NCBI GenBank assembly: GCA_017848855.1
Contig: JAFIHF010000032.1
Span: 62,001 to 126,000, forward strand
Reading direction: 5' to 3'
Length of the DNA: 64,000 bases
DNA from: Rhodanobacter denitrificans
GTDB taxonomy: Bacteria; Pseudomonadota; Gammaproteobacteria; Xanthomonadales; Rhodanobacteraceae
Below, piece after piece: positions 27,175 through 36,717 of the stretch. Made by a program: the position numbers and the translations under genes. The notes beneath the pieces are model-generated. The model saw nothing but the letters and a program-made list of their open reading frames with translations, made no database searches and was not told the DNA's origin. The stretch's first letter is position 1, and every line of letters begins with the position of its first letter.

Positions 27175-28377
27175 GTGATCATCAAACCCAAAGTGCGCGG
27201 CTTCATCTGTGTCACGGCCCACCCGGTCGGCTGCGAGCGCAACGTGGCCGAGCAGATCGCCACCACCCGCGCCGCGATCCACGACGACGGCAAGGGCCCG
27301 AAGCGCGTGCTGGTGATCGGCGCCTCCACCGGCTACGGCCTCGCCTCGCGCATCACCGCCGCGTTCGGCTACGGCGCGGCCACGCTGGGCGTGTTCTTCG
27401 AGAAGCCCAGCAGCGAGGACAAGCCCGGCACCGCCGGCTGGTACAACGCCGCCGCGTTCGACAAGTTCGCCAAGCAGGCCGGCCTGTACAGCAAGTCGAT
27501 CAACGGCGATGCCTTCGCCGACGAAACCCGCGCGCGCGCCATCGAGATCATCAAGAACGAGATGGGCGGGCAGGTCGACCTCGTCGTCTACTCGCTGGCC
27601 TCGCCCGTGCGCAAGCTGCCGGGCAGCGGCGAAGTGGTGCGCTCCGCGCTCAAGACCATCGGCGAAACCTTCACCGCCAGCTCGGTCGACACCAACAAGG
27701 ACGTGGTGGTGCAGGCCAGTGTGGAGCCGGCCACCGAGCAGGAGATCAAGGACACCGTCACCGTGATGGGCGGCGAGGACTGGGCGCTGTGGATCGACGC
27801 GCTCGCCGCCGCCGGCGTGCTGGCGCCGAACGCCAAGACCATCGCCTACAGCTACATCGGCACCGAGATCACCTGGCCGATGTACTGGCACGGCACCCTG
27901 GGCCAGGCCAAGCAGCACCTGGACAACACCGCCAGGACCCTGCGCGAACGGCACGCTGGCGTCGACGCCCGCGTCGGCGTGATGAAGTCGGTGGTCACCC
28001 AGGCCAGCGCCGCGATCCCGGTGATTCCGCTGTACGTCTCCATCGCCTTCAAGATCATGAAGGAGCAGGGCATCCACGAGGGCTGCATCGAGCAGATCAA
28101 TCGCCTGTTCCACGACCGTCTCTACCGCGCCGACGGCGCCGCCCTGCCCACCGACGCCGAAGGCCGCGTGCGGCTGGACGACTGGGAACTGCGCACCGAC
28201 GTGCAGGATGCCTGCAAGGCGCTGTGGCCCACCGTCACCACCGAGAACCTCAAGGCGATCACCGACTACGCCGGCTACAAGCACGAGTTCCTCAAGCTGT
28301 TCGGCTTCGACCGCGGCGACGTGGACTACGACGCCGACGTGGCGGCGGACCGGCGCTTCGATTGCGTGGAGATGTAG
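27175..28377 (+). CDS. fabV: Trans-2-enoyl-ACP/CoA reductase FabV
   Basis: This 400-residue NADH-dependent reductase performs the last step of fatty-acid elongation and is naturally tolerant of triclosan. The N-terminus [19 protein letters not shown] is diagnostic. The nucleotide-binding segment is [15 protein letters not shown], and the extended Y-X8-K active site is Tyr237/Lys246 ([10 protein letters not shown]). The start is set at GTG 27175 with GGAG upstream, because it gives the exact family N-terminus; a GTG at 27160 is less likely. Confidence 0.95.
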   Translation: MIIKPKVRGFICVTAHPVGCERNVAEQIATTRAAIHDDGKGPKRVLVIGASTGYGLASRITAAFGYGAATLGVFFEKPSSEDKPGTAGWYNAAAFDKFAKQAGLYSKSINGDAFADETRARAIEIIKNEMGGQVDLVVYSLASPVRKLPGSGEVVRSALKTIGETFTASSVDTNKDVVVQASVEPATEQEIKDTVTVMGGEDWALWIDALAAAGVLAPNAKTIAYSYIGTEITWPMYWHGTLGQAKQHLDNTARTLRERHAGVDARVGVMKSVVTQASAAIPVIPLYVSIAFKIMKEQGIHEGCIEQINRLFHDRLYRADGAALPTDAEGRVRLDDWELRTDVQDACKALWPTVTTENLKAITDYAGYKHEFLKLFGFDRGDVDYDADVAADRRFDCVEM

Positions 28378-28406
28378 CGGGCGCCGTGCGGGTGCGGCGC
28401 ATCGCA

Positions 28407-28436
28407 TTGAAGCCTTGCGCCGCGACCCCATATACT
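28407..28436 (+). promoter_or_regulatory. Promoter of ssrA
   Basis: TTGAAG (28407-28412) and TATACT (28431-28436) are separated by 18 bases and lie 23 bases before the mature tmRNA 5' end. Confidence 0.65.
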
Positions 28437-28458
28437 TGTTCGGCCATACCGTTTCCCC

Positions 28459-28810
<352 letters not shown>

Positions 28811-28816
28811 ATCATG

Positions 28817-28848
28817 AAACCCCAACCGTTCTCGGTTGGGGTTTTTTC
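28817..28848 (+). terminator. Rho-independent terminator of ssrA
   Basis: AAACCCCAACCG (28817-28828) pairs perfectly with 28833-28844 around TTCT. The second arm runs into a T-stretch. Confidence 0.93.
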
Positions 28849-29080
28849 TTGTCTGATCGCGCCGATTCCCGCGTGTTGTTGGGGGTTCCTGCGGAAGCCT
28901 GCGGACTTCGCCGGTCAGCCTTTCAGCCCGTTCCGGGCCACATTCCACTCTCTCCTGGCCATTCCTCGCTCCGGCCTCGCTCCCTGGAACTGACCCGAAG
29001 TCCGCAAAGGCTGCAATTCAGACCTATACAGATCAAGGCGTTACGCACGGACGAATCAAGTGGTTTGATGAAAGTATCGC
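28849..29080. other. Gap between ssrA and the export operon
   Basis: I see no credible gene here. An apparent ORF on the - strand (28679-28948) is antisense to tmRNA and is not a gene. If an integrase once adjoined ssrA, no recognisable part remains. Confidence 0.6.
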
Positions 29081-30544
29081 TTAGCGGAGCGAAATTACGT
29101 TTGGTTCGTCTGACCCTGTACCCATCGCTTGATACAAAGCCACACTGTCGGCCAGTCGTTGCGCCTGAGCCGCGGCCAGACCAATACGGGTCTGCTGCGC
29201 CTGCTGCTGGGCGATAAGCAGCTGCACGTAGCTGGCCGTACCGAGTTGGTATTGCCGCTCGACGGAACGCAGTGAACCATGCGCAGCCTCGTCGGCGGCG
29301 GCCAGCGCAGCCAGTGTCTGGGCGTCGTTCTCCGCCGCGCGCAGAGCGTCGGCAACATTACGCAGGGCTTCCAGTACAACGCCCTGGTAATTGGCTGCAG
29401 CAGCTTCAAAGGCGGCGAGTGCCGCGCGCTTTTCAGCTGGAAGTCCCGGATTGAACAATGGTTGGGTCAGTTGCCCGACCAGGCTCCACACCGCCGACCC
29501 GCTGCCGAACAAGGCACTGGTAGTGAGAGCCTGGCTGCCGAGGCTGGCGCTCAGATTGATCTGTGGATAGAGCTTGGCCACGGCAACGCCGTACTCGGCG
29601 TTGGCCGCGTGCAGCAAGGCTTCCGACGCCTGCACGTCCGGGCGGCGTCGGACCAGTTCGGACGGCACCACGAGGGGCAGTTCAGTGGGCAAGGTGAAGT
29701 CCGCCAAGCTGAATTCCGGGATACCTCCGGCACCCGGTGCACGACCGGCAAGCACGGCGAGTAGATGCTCGGTCTGCTGCATTTGTTTACGCAGCGTGGG
29801 CAGTTCGGCACGCGTCTGCTCCGCCTGGGTTTGCAGCGACAGCACCTCGTCAGGTGCAGCCTGTCCGAGGCAGACGCGTTCGCGGGCGATCTGCACTTGT
29901 TCCTCCTGGGCCCGCAGAATGGCGACCGTAGCCTCGATCTGGGCATCGAACTGCGCCCGCGTGATGGCGGCGGAGGCGATATTGCCCGCCAGGGTGAGAC
30001 GCGCGGCATCCAGTTCATAGCGGCGGAAGTCCGCGCGAGCGGCCAGGGCCTCCAGTGCGCGGCGGTTCCCGCCGGCGAGATCGAGGTTGTAGCGCACGCC
30101 GACACTGGCGTTGTAGAGGCTGAATGTCCGCGCATCCCCCGCCTGGCCCAAGGCGCTTGGGCTCATGCGTTGACGTTGGGCGCCCAGACCCGTGTCCACC
30201 TGAGGGTAAAGCGTCGATCCGGCCTGCGCGGCATGGAGTTCTTGCGCCTGACGCAGCGTGGCGCGGGCGGCGGCGAGCGAGGGGCTGGCCGTGAGCGCCG
30301 TCTCGATCAGCACGTCGAGCTTGGGCGACCTGAAACTACGCCACCACTGGGCATCGACCGCCATGCCGGTGACGAGCCGCTGGGCTTCGCCCAACCTCGT
30401 CGGCGCGGAATCGGTCTGTGCGGCAACCGGCGTGACCGTATAGTCCACCACGTTTGGCGCGGCCGGACGCTTGAAGTCCGGTCCGACGGCACAACCACCA
30501 AGCAGGACAGCCAGAAGCATCCAAACAGTGCTGTTCGCTTTCAT
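29081..30544 (-). CDS. NodT/TolC-type outer-membrane efflux lipoprotein
   Basis: This 487-residue outer-membrane factor forms the exit duct of a tripartite exporter. The signal peptide ends in the lipobox LLGGC (about residue 18), followed by AVGPDFKRP, the standard start of the NodT family. Two repeated helical OEP domains follow, with ARATLRQAQELHAAQAGSTLYPQVD and the second-repeat motif RRRPDVQASEALLHAANAEYGVAVAKLYPQI. CCAGGAGG upstream of the ATG at 30544 is a strong ribosome site. It is the last gene of the - strand operon, after the His-rich protein. Confidence 0.92.
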   Translation of the reverse strand: MKANSTVWMLLAVLLGGCAVGPDFKRPAAPNVVDYTVTPVAAQTDSAPTRLGEAQRLVTGMAVDAQWWRSFRSPKLDVLIETALTASPSLAAARATLRQAQELHAAQAGSTLYPQVDTGLGAQRQRMSPSALGQAGDARTFSLYNASVGVRYNLDLAGGNRRALEALAARADFRRYELDAARLTLAGNIASAAITRAQFDAQIEATVAILRAQEEQVQIARERVCLGQAAPDEVLSLQTQAEQTRAELPTLRKQMQQTEHLLAVLAGRAPGAGGIPEFSLADFTLPTELPLVVPSELVRRRPDVQASEALLHAANAEYGVAVAKLYPQINLSASLGSQALTTSALFGSGSAVWSLVGQLTQPLFNPGLPAEKRAALAAFEAAAANYQGVVLEALRNVADALRAAENDAQTLAALAAADEAAHGSLRSVERQYQLGTASYVQLLIAQQQAQQTRIGLAAAQAQRLADSVALYQAMGTGSDEPNVISLR

Positions 30545-30563
30545 TACACCTCCTGGATTTGCT

Positions 30564-31040
30564 TCAATAGCTGAGCATCTTGAAGCCAGGGTCATTGAAA
30601 TATTGGCCATAACGGTTCAGCGATTCGATCACCTTCACTGCCCCTTTGTGCGCCGTTCCGGCATTGGCGTGGTCGGACATCATTTCGGCACCGGACAGCA
30701 GCTCAGCGACGATGATGTGCAGTTGTGCGTCTGCGGCAGGAGGCAGCTTGCATTGCGCAACGATGCGCGAGACGGCGCTTTCGGTATTTCTCGCCAGCTC
30801 GTGGTAGCCGCCGAGCGCGATCTCGTTTGCATGTATGCCCTCCAGGTTACTGGCGAACAACTGGCGTAACTCGGTCATCGACTGGCGCAGCGGGGCGTCG
30901 GTTTCCCATTTCTTTCCCGCATTGAGTTGCAGCTCGGCCGGATGCTCGTCGTGAGGGTGGTGATGCTCCACTTCGGCAGCGAAGACCGGAGGCATCGAGA
31001 GCGCCAGCAATACGGTAGACACAAGAACGCTGTGTTTCAT
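30564..31040 (-). CDS. Histidine-rich periplasmic protein of unknown function
   Basis: This 158-residue protein has a signal peptide (1-21, ending PVFA|AE) and then a metal-ligand-like stretch VEHHHPHDEHPAEL. The remaining domain is mostly helical, with spaced acidic and His residues (HANEIALGGYHELAR, MMSDHANAGTAHKG) and one cysteine. I do not recognise a named family, although helical metal- or haem-binding folds are conceivable. It lies between the ATPase and the outer-membrane factor of the export operon, so it may bind the exported metal or compound in the periplasm. Confidence 0.8.
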   Translation of the reverse strand: MKHSVLVSTVLLALSMPPVFAAEVEHHHPHDEHPAELQLNAGKKWETDAPLRQSMTELRQLFASNLEGIHANEIALGGYHELARNTESAVSRIVAQCKLPPAADAQLHIIVAELLSGAEMMSDHANAGTAHKGAVKVIESLNRYGQYFNDPGFKMLSY

Positions 31041-31080
31041 AAAAGTGACTCCTGGTTGCAAAAATTCCGGGGATGAGTGC

Positions 31081-31791
31081 TTACTGAAACCCCCGCCCTT
31101 CACCGGCCTCTTCATGGGTCACGCCATCGCGGATGTGGTAGATGCGCTTGAAGGTCGGGATGATCTTTTCGTCGTGGGTGACGACGATGATGGCCGTCTC
31201 GTACTTCTTCGCCATATCGTTGAGGATGCGGATGACAGCCATCGCGCGTTCAGAATCCAGGGGCGCGGTCGGCTCGTCGGCCAGGATCACCGGCGGGCGG
31301 TTGACGAGGCCGCGCGCGATGGCCACACGTTGTTGCTCGCCGCCGGAAAGTTGCGAGGGCATGGCCTTGGCGCGGTGCTGCACATCCAGTGCGGTGAGCA
31401 GATCGAGCGCACGCTGGCGCGCCTCGGCGTTGGGCACGCCGGCCAGCATCGGCAGCAGCGCCACGTTGTCGGTGACGTCGAGAAACGGGATCAGATAAGG
31501 CGCCTGGAACACGAAGCCGATCTTGTCGCGCCTCAAAGCGCGCAGGTCGGGCACTTTCCAGCCCTCGTCGTAAATGACTTCGTCACCCAATGTCATGCGC
31601 CCGGCAGTGGGGTCGATCACCGCCCCCAGGGACTTGAGCAAGGTGCTCTTGCCCGAGCCGGACGGCCCGATCAGGCCGACGACTTCGCCGGGCGCGACGT
31701 GCATATTTACGTTCTTCAAGGCCAGCACCGCCGTATCGCCTTCGCCGTAGCGCTTGGAAAGTCCTTCAATGTGAATGCCTTTTTCTGCCAT
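31081..31791 (-). CDS. ABC transporter ATP-binding protein (MacB/LolD/DevA type)
   Basis: This 236-residue ATPase energises the adjacent FtsX-like permease. It shows Walker [10 protein letters not shown] (about 42-50), Q-loop FQAPYLIPF, signature LSGGEQQR, Walker B VILADEPT and the switch HD. After Walker B the sequence reads APLDS instead of the usual GALDS/GNLDS, a small oddity outside the catalytic residues. The gene starts two bases after the permease stop. Confidence 0.93.
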   Translation of the reverse strand: MAEKGIHIEGLSKRYGEGDTAVLALKNVNMHVAPGEVVGLIGPSGSGKSTLLKSLGAVIDPTAGRMTLGDEVIYDEGWKVPDLRALRRDKIGFVFQAPYLIPFLDVTDNVALLPMLAGVPNAEARQRALDLLTALDVQHRAKAMPSQLSGGEQQRVAIARGLVNRPPVILADEPTAPLDSERAMAVIRILNDMAKKYETAIIVVTHDEKIIPTFKRIYHIRDGVTHEEAGEGRGFQ

Positions 31792-31793
31792 CG

Positions 31794-32999
31794 TCAGCCT
31801 CCGATCGCTTCGGCCGGATCAACCTTGAGCGCCATGCGGATGGCGATGACGCTCGCCAGCGCACAGATCACAAGCACAGCGAAAAAGCCTGCGATGGAAT
31901 CTTGCGGCATCAACAGCACATATTTGGGGAACAGCGGCGCCGCGAAGGTCGCGGTGATCTTGCCGACCGCGAACCCGATTACGCCGAGGGCAAGCGCCTG
32001 CTGCATGATCATCGCGGCGATGGTGCGGTTGCGGGTGCCGATGAGCTTCAGCACCGCGATTTCGCGGATCTTGTCCATGGTCAGCGTGTAGATGATGAAG
32101 GCGACGATGGCGGCGCTGACGATGGCGAGGATCGCCAGGAACATGCCGATCTGCTTGGCTGAGGTGGCGATCAGCTTGCCGATGAGGATGCCCTCCATCT
32201 GCGACCGGGTATAGACGGTCAGTCGCTTCCAGCGGCGGATGGATTCCGCCACCTCGTCCGGCGCCGCCCCCGCCCTGAGGCGCACGAGCACCGCATTCAC
32301 ATAGCTGTTGGTCGCCTGGGAGGCGATGACTGCGTCCAGCAAACCGGGTACGCCGGGGCGGTTGAAGGCGGGGTTGGCCTCGGTACGGCGGCGACTTTGC
32401 CAGATGGCGTCGTTGTCCTTGAGGAACTGGGCTTCCTGGGCATCCTTGAGGGGGATGAAGACCATCGGGTCGCCGCTGGAGGAGACCATGCGCCGGGTCA
32501 GCCCGACCACGGTGTATTGGTTGCGGCGAATCCGGATGTAGTCACCCAGCTTGAAGCCGGTAGCGATGTCGGCCACCGCCTCGTAATGTCCGCGGGTGAT
32601 CTGGCGTCCCGCCACGAGATAGGGCGGCCAGCCGGGGGCACCCCATGCCTCGCCCGGCACGATGCCGACCACCATGGAGCGCACGTCCTGCTCGCCCTTC
32701 TTCACCTGCATGGTCAGATAGGTCACGTTGGCGGTGCGGGCCACCCCCGGCATGGCGAGGATGGTCCGGTACAGATCATCGTTGAGGCTGGAAGACTCTG
32801 CGTAGGGGCCGAGGGTGTCCTTCTGCACCACCCACAGATCGGCTCCGCTGTTGTCCAGCAGTGCCTTGCCGTCGTCCACCATGCCCCGGTAGACCCCGGC
32901 CATGACCAGGGTCACTCCGATGAGCAAACCCAGGCCGAAGCCGGTGAAGACAAACTTGCCCCAGGAATGCAGGATGTCGCGGCCGGCCAGGCTGATCAT
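31794..32999 (-). CDS. FtsX/MacB-type ABC transporter permease
   Basis: This 401-residue permease has the mechanotransmission layout: one N-terminal transmembrane helix (about 14-36), a large periplasmic domain of roughly 225 residues, and three C-terminal helices near 283-310, 330-355 and 365-390. The FtsX-domain feature KIREIAVLKLIGTRNRTI follows the second helix. It lacks a fused ATPase, so it resembles DevC or the E. coli LolC/YbjZ group. The start overlaps the end of the HlyD gene by four bases. Confidence 0.9.
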   Translation of the reverse strand: MISLAGRDILHSWGKFVFTGFGLGLLIGVTLVMAGVYRGMVDDGKALLDNSGADLWVVQKDTLGPYAESSSLNDDLYRTILAMPGVARTANVTYLTMQVKKGEQDVRSMVVGIVPGEAWGAPGWPPYLVAGRQITRGHYEAVADIATGFKLGDYIRIRRNQYTVVGLTRRMVSSSGDPMVFIPLKDAQEAQFLKDNDAIWQSRRRTEANPAFNRPGVPGLLDAVIASQATNSYVNAVLVRLRAGAAPDEVAESIRRWKRLTVYTRSQMEGILIGKLIATSAKQIGMFLAILAIVSAAIVAFIIYTLTMDKIREIAVLKLIGTRNRTIAAMIMQQALALGVIGFAVGKITATFAAPLFPKYVLLMPQDSIAGFFAVLVICALASVIAIRMALKVDPAEAIGG

Positions 33000-34147
33000 T
33001 TCAATGCCCCGGGGATTTGCTTTACCACGTGAATGCGGCTGTGCGGGCCGAGCGTCTTTTCGCTGTAGACCACGATCCGATCGCCGTCCTTGAGACCTTC
33101 AAGCACCTGCACACGGCCGTCGAGGTCCGCGCGCCCGAGCTTGATGGGAATAAAACTCGGCTCGCCATCGGTGATCTGCCAGACGCCCAGCTGATCACCC
33201 TGGCGCTGTACGGCAGCGTTGGGGATCACGAGTGTCGCCGCCAGCGCGGGCAGCTCAATCGTGATTTCGGCAAGCTCACCGATCGGCGGCAAGGGCGTAG
33301 GAACATTGTCGAAGACCACCTTGGCCAACGTCTCCTCGGTGACGGCATCCGCCTTCGGTTCCATCCGCAGTACCCGGCCTTTTAGACTCTGGCCATGACG
33401 CGAGCGCAGGACGATCTTTGCAGGCAGATCGGCGGCGAGGCCGGACGCGCTGATCTGGTCGAAGCGCACATTGACCCACAGGCTCTTCGGGTCGATCAAT
33501 TCCACCACGGCCTGGCCGGCGACAATGGTCGTGCCCGGATCGGCATCGCGCAGGGTGACAAACCCATCGACCGGCGCAACCAGACGCAGATTACCCCGTT
33601 GCGCAACGAGGGCATCACGGTCGGAGCGGGTGCGGGCCAGGTCTTCCCGCGCGGCCGCGAGAGCGGCATCTGCAATCGCCAGTTCCTGTCGTTTTGTGAC
33701 CAGAGCTTCCTCGCTAGCCGAGCGGGCGGCGAATAATTGTTCATAGCGCCGCGCCTGGGTTTCCGCAAAGGACTGCCTTGCCATGGCCTCGCGTATCGCT
33801 GCTTCCGCGCGCTTGAACGCCGCGTCCTGTGACCGAATCCGGTCATCGAGATCGACCGGATCCATTTCTCCGAGCACCTGGCTGGTCTTAACGCGATCCC
33901 CTACCTGGACATCCAGTCGTTTGATGCGTCCGGCATAGGTGGGACCAATCTTGTAGGTGTAACGCGCCTCGACTGTGCCGATGCCGAATAATTCGGGATG
34001 GATCGCCCGTGACTCGACCCTGGTTTCCGTTACGGCAACCGGGGCCAGGGGACCGGAGCGCAGGGCGACATAAACGAGTAGTACCAGGAGCGGAACGATG
34101 ACGGCAATGAGCGCCAAGGTACGACGTTGTAAAGGCAAATTCTTCAT
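32996..34147 (-). CDS. HlyD/RND-type periplasmic adaptor protein
   Basis: This 383-residue membrane-fusion protein has an N-terminal anchor (11-29), a split lipoyl/biotinyl domain (GRIKRLDVQVGDRVKTSQVLGEMD and LRLVAPVDGFVTLRDADPGTTIVAGQ), a coiled-coil hairpin between them and a beta-barrel domain. It should link the ABC permease to the outer-membrane factor. The gene overlaps the TetR gene before it (four bases) and the permease after it (four bases), so the three are tightly coupled. Confidence 0.93.
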   Translation of the reverse strand: MKNLPLQRRTLALIAVIVPLLVLLVYVALRSGPLAPVAVTETRVESRAIHPELFGIGTVEARYTYKIGPTYAGRIKRLDVQVGDRVKTSQVLGEMDPVDLDDRIRSQDAAFKRAEAAIREAMARQSFAETQARRYEQLFAARSASEEALVTKRQELAIADAALAAAREDLARTRSDRDALVAQRGNLRLVAPVDGFVTLRDADPGTTIVAGQAVVELIDPKSLWVNVRFDQISASGLAADLPAKIVLRSRHGQSLKGRVLRMEPKADAVTEETLAKVVFDNVPTPLPPIGELAEITIELPALAATLVIPNAAVQRQGDQLGVWQITDGEPSFIPIKLGRADLDGRVQVLEGLKDGDRIVVYSEKTLGPHSRIHVVKQIPGALK

Positions 34148-34752
34148 TTCCCGCTCCCGATGCCGCGCCGATAAATTGCAAAAACGCGTGGCGCATCGCG
34201 GCGTATGCGCTGCACGTCGCCCGCCAGCAGCGATTGCATCACCAGGCCCTGAATGGTGCCTATAAAGAGTGTGGCCGCGGCTTCTGTATCCACGGTGGCC
34301 GACAATTCACCCGCCGCCTTCCCCTTCTCGAGGAGATGACTCAGGTGCTCGCCGTAGCGGTGTATCAGTGTCTGCGCCATGCGCTTCGGTGCCGTCAGTT
34401 CTGCGCGCTGCAACTCGCCGAAGAGCATGCGCGGCACGCCCGGGTGCTCAGAAACGAATTCGACGTGCGCCATGAACATGGCCTCAATAGCCTCCAGGGG
34501 AGAGGAGACGGAACTGGCGGCCTTTTCGACCCGGGAGAGCAGGCGATCCGCCACCCACTCCATGACCGCCTGCAGGATGGAGTCCTTGTTGGGAAAGTGC
34601 TTGAACAAAGCGCCCTGTGTCACGCCCATGTGCTTGGCGATCGCCGTCGTCGTGATCTCACTCGGATTCTGCGTGGCAGCGAGTTCCACCACGGATTCAA
34701 CCGTCACGGCACGGCGCTCTTCGGCAGGTAGGTGTTTTGGGTGAGAGGACAT
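34144..34752 (-). CDS. TetR/AcrR family transcriptional regulator
   Basis: This 202-residue repressor has an N-terminal helix-turn-helix (about 25-60) with TTTAIAKHMGVTQGALFKHFPNKDSIL and a helical ligand/dimer domain after it. It is the first gene of the export operon and should autoregulate it. The start at 34752 (MSSHPKH) is preferred over a TTG two codons upstream. An 11-bp palindrome lies 16 bases upstream of the start and is a likely operator. Confidence 0.92.
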   Translation of the reverse strand: MSSHPKHLPAEERRAVTVESVVELAATQNPSEITTTAIAKHMGVTQGALFKHFPNKDSILQAVMEWVADRLLSRVEKAASSVSSPLEAIEAMFMAHVEFVSEHPGVPRMLFGELQRAELTAPKRMAQTLIHRYGEHLSHLLEKGKAAGELSATVDTEAAATLFIGTIQGLVMQSLLAGDVQRIRRDAPRVFAIYRRGIGSGK

Positions 34753-34767
34753 GACCAACCCTTAACG

Positions 34768-34778
34768 TAAGTAACTTA
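34768..34778 (-). promoter_or_regulatory. Probable TetR operator
   Basis: TAAGTAACTTA is a perfect odd palindrome (5-bp arms around a central A) inside a strongly AT-rich stretch (34761-34795) directly upstream of the regulator gene. It probably overlaps the operon promoter. Confidence 0.5.
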
Positions 34779-34837
34779 TTACTATCTTATCACTCGGAAT
34801 TTGCCTGTCAACCCACAGATGCCTAATGCTTTGCTTG

Positions 34838-34989
34838 CTATCGGATATCGAAGACGATCATGCCGGCACGCTCCCGCTGCTCATCCCACAGCGCCGGCGG
34901 ATCAACCGCCAGATCAAACAGCGTGATGTGATTCGGCAGCGCGTCGTCGAGGATGGCGGCGTGGAAAATGATGGTGTTTGCGTGCTCAT
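34838..34989 (-). pseudogene. Small frameshifted ORF next to the recombinase-cassette protein
   Basis: An ATG at 34989 overlaps the preceding gene's stop (ATGA), but its frame gives only a low-complexity Ser/Thr/Arg peptide. The next frame reads a protein-like string (NTIIFHAAILDDALPNHIT... ending AGMIVFDIR) to the stop at 34838. A one-base indel near the start would join them, so this looks like a recently broken gene of about 50 residues. The family is not recognised. Confidence 0.35.
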
Positions 34990-35204
34990 TTCGACTCCGT
35001 AGTTGTCTTGTTGACGGGGTCTGTATGAACGCGCTGGTTGCCAGAGAAGCCAAGCTCAAACTCGCTCGCTTCGGTCCTGTTTGCGGACTCTTCAACGCCG
35101 GTGAAACGCAGGCGTGCCAGGCCGTTAGCCAGCAACGACGCGATCTCGTGGCGACGCTGTTCTGGCGTCATCCGCTCCGGTGGTAGATGGTTGATTTGAT
35201 GCAT
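34986..35204 (-). CDS. Small protein of mobile-element recombinase cassettes
   Basis: This 72-residue protein begins MHQINHLPPERMTPEQRRHE, followed by IASLLANGLARLR. Small proteins with this pattern usually precede DUF2924 and serine-recombinase genes in integrative elements; this is from memory of such cassettes and was not searched. The second half (residues 35-72) is hydrophilic. No DUF2924 or recombinase gene follows, so only the first gene of the cassette seems to survive. Confidence 0.5.
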   Translation of the reverse strand: MHQINHLPPERMTPEQRRHEIASLLANGLARLRFTGVEESANRTEASEFELGFSGNQRVHTDPVNKTTTESK

Positions 35205-35329
35205 TGGTGGCGGTCCTCTCGGTCAAACTCACATGCAGTGAAATTGTCCGGATGGACTGCCGCCGACACCATGAGGGAGTTTCGGAGTCGTGCGAACCGA
35301 TGCGGGTTGCTGCGAAAAGCGGGACCCTT

Positions 35330-35690
35330 TCAGTTCGACAAATGACGGGCGAGGATCGTCTTCATCAACGAATTTCCGGGTTGGGTGCTGGCGATCATGT
35401 CCCGGATCTGCTCGTTGACCTGCTGGACTGGAACACCTACGTTCACCGCCGCCTGCGTGACTGCCGAATGAGCATCAAGCACATCTGCGCCGGTGATGTC
35501 GTAGCCATGGCCGAGAGAGATCCAGCGCAACGCGGCGAGACCTGCGGCGAGCGCTAATGCTGGCTGCTTCTCGGCGTAGTCACGGGCAGCGCGCGTCAGC
35601 GTGCGCGGATCGGTCGGACTGCGCGTGACCAGTTCGATCGCCACATCAAACAGGCCCGCATCCTTCCCGCAGCCACCAGCTGGGCATGCT
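35330..35690 (-). pseudogene. Fragment of an unrecognised protein joined out of frame to the Hsp70 remnant
   Basis: About 120 residues from CGKDAGLFDVAIELV to ILARHLSN look like genuine coding sequence: helical, with GLAALRWISLGHGYDITGADV. They lie one frame away from the Hsp70-like fragment and take over where that fragment loses homology near 35680. There is no start codon of its own with a ribosome site. The family is not identified. Confidence 0.45.
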
Positions 35691-36717
35691 CGCGGGCATC
35701 TGGGAAGAGGTAGGTATCCTCGGCCAGCCACTTGAAGCGCTCGATGACGAACCAGTCCTGACGCCACAAGATCATGAAGTTGCGACTGCGCAGATCATCC
35801 AGGTGCGACTCGAAGTCGCCACTGTTGTTGTCAATCGCGCGCTGCGCCGTCTTGACCAAGTTGTCGAAAGACGAGGCTTCGGTGGGTCTGGCGTGCTGGC
35901 GCACCACCTTGTCGAAGAAATCGACTGCCTTGTCCAGTTCTAGCTGGCGAATGTCCTTCAGATGCTCCTTGCGGGTCAGCGCCAGCAGCCGCTTGGCCTC
36001 TTGGACGTGATCCATCGCCTGCTTGGCCGTCTCTGGGTCGGCCTCGTCAGTCTTGATAGTGCTCGCTTGCTCGAGCTTCTCGCGGGCCTGCTCGAGACGT
36101 GGGTCATCGACCTTGGACGCCATCTCGTCGAGCCGCTGCAAGGTGTGGTCCGACTGTTCCTGGATGTTCTTCGCTTGGTTGGTGTAGTCGACCTTGCCTT
36201 CCTGGCTGGAGTAGAAGTTACGCCCGCTCTGGAACGACCCGCTGATTGAAGGGACTGAAACCTCCAGAACGATGTTGCCGGAGTCGAGCACTTCGTACTC
36301 GCAAATCAGCTCGGCACCGGCGGCAATGACACCGTCGTCGAAATCCGTTCCCTTGATCTCGAACATGCCGATGAATCGGTTATCGTTGATGGGGTCGGAG
36401 ATGTCGCCCTCCCACAACTTGAACTTGATCGACCCAGCACTTCCAGCCTTGAGAGACTCACCTGCCTTGAAAGTCTTCTTGCCCTTCTTGGGCAGCTGAT
36501 CGCCCTCCCGAACGAGATAGTCCAGGCTCAAACGACCGCCCACCTTGTCGCGCGCTTCCACGCCGACGGAATGCGATGCCGGGATCGCATCGATGCTAGC
36601 GGCGGTGCGTGCAATGACAATCTTGTCTTCACGCAGCGATACGGGCCCGCCGTTGGAATCGAACACAAACACCTTGAAGGTGTTGTCGCCAGGCTTGGTC
36701 AGGTTGAGTTCGATAGG
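35596..36717 (-). pseudogene. Truncated Hsp70/DnaK-like protein: substrate-binding and lid part only
   Basis: From PIELNLTKPGDNTFKVF (36717) the frame encodes an Hsp70-type beta-sandwich (DKVGGRLSLDYLVREGDQL, SIKFKLWEGDISDPINDNRFIGMFEIKG), then a charged helical lid with WFVIERFKWLAEDTYLFPDAREHAQLVAAG. The whole N-terminal ATPase domain is missing. The upstream end is fused directly to the formyltransferase gene, and the downstream end runs into a frameshift near 35680. It is therefore a doubly broken gene carried on the island. Confidence 0.7.

Larger units (their letters stand above)
28811..36717. mobile_element. Putative genomic island between ssrA and a truncated polysaccharide gene
   Basis: The segment begins at the tmRNA 3' end and stops inside a formyltransferase gene that it truncates. 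It contains a complete export operon plus broken genes. By hand count, bases 36421-36480 are 30/60 G+C while a core line (24001-24060) is 46/60, so base composition differs. No intact integrase, transposase or second copy of the ssrA 3' end was found by eye, so the boundaries and mechanism are inferred. Confidence 0.55.
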
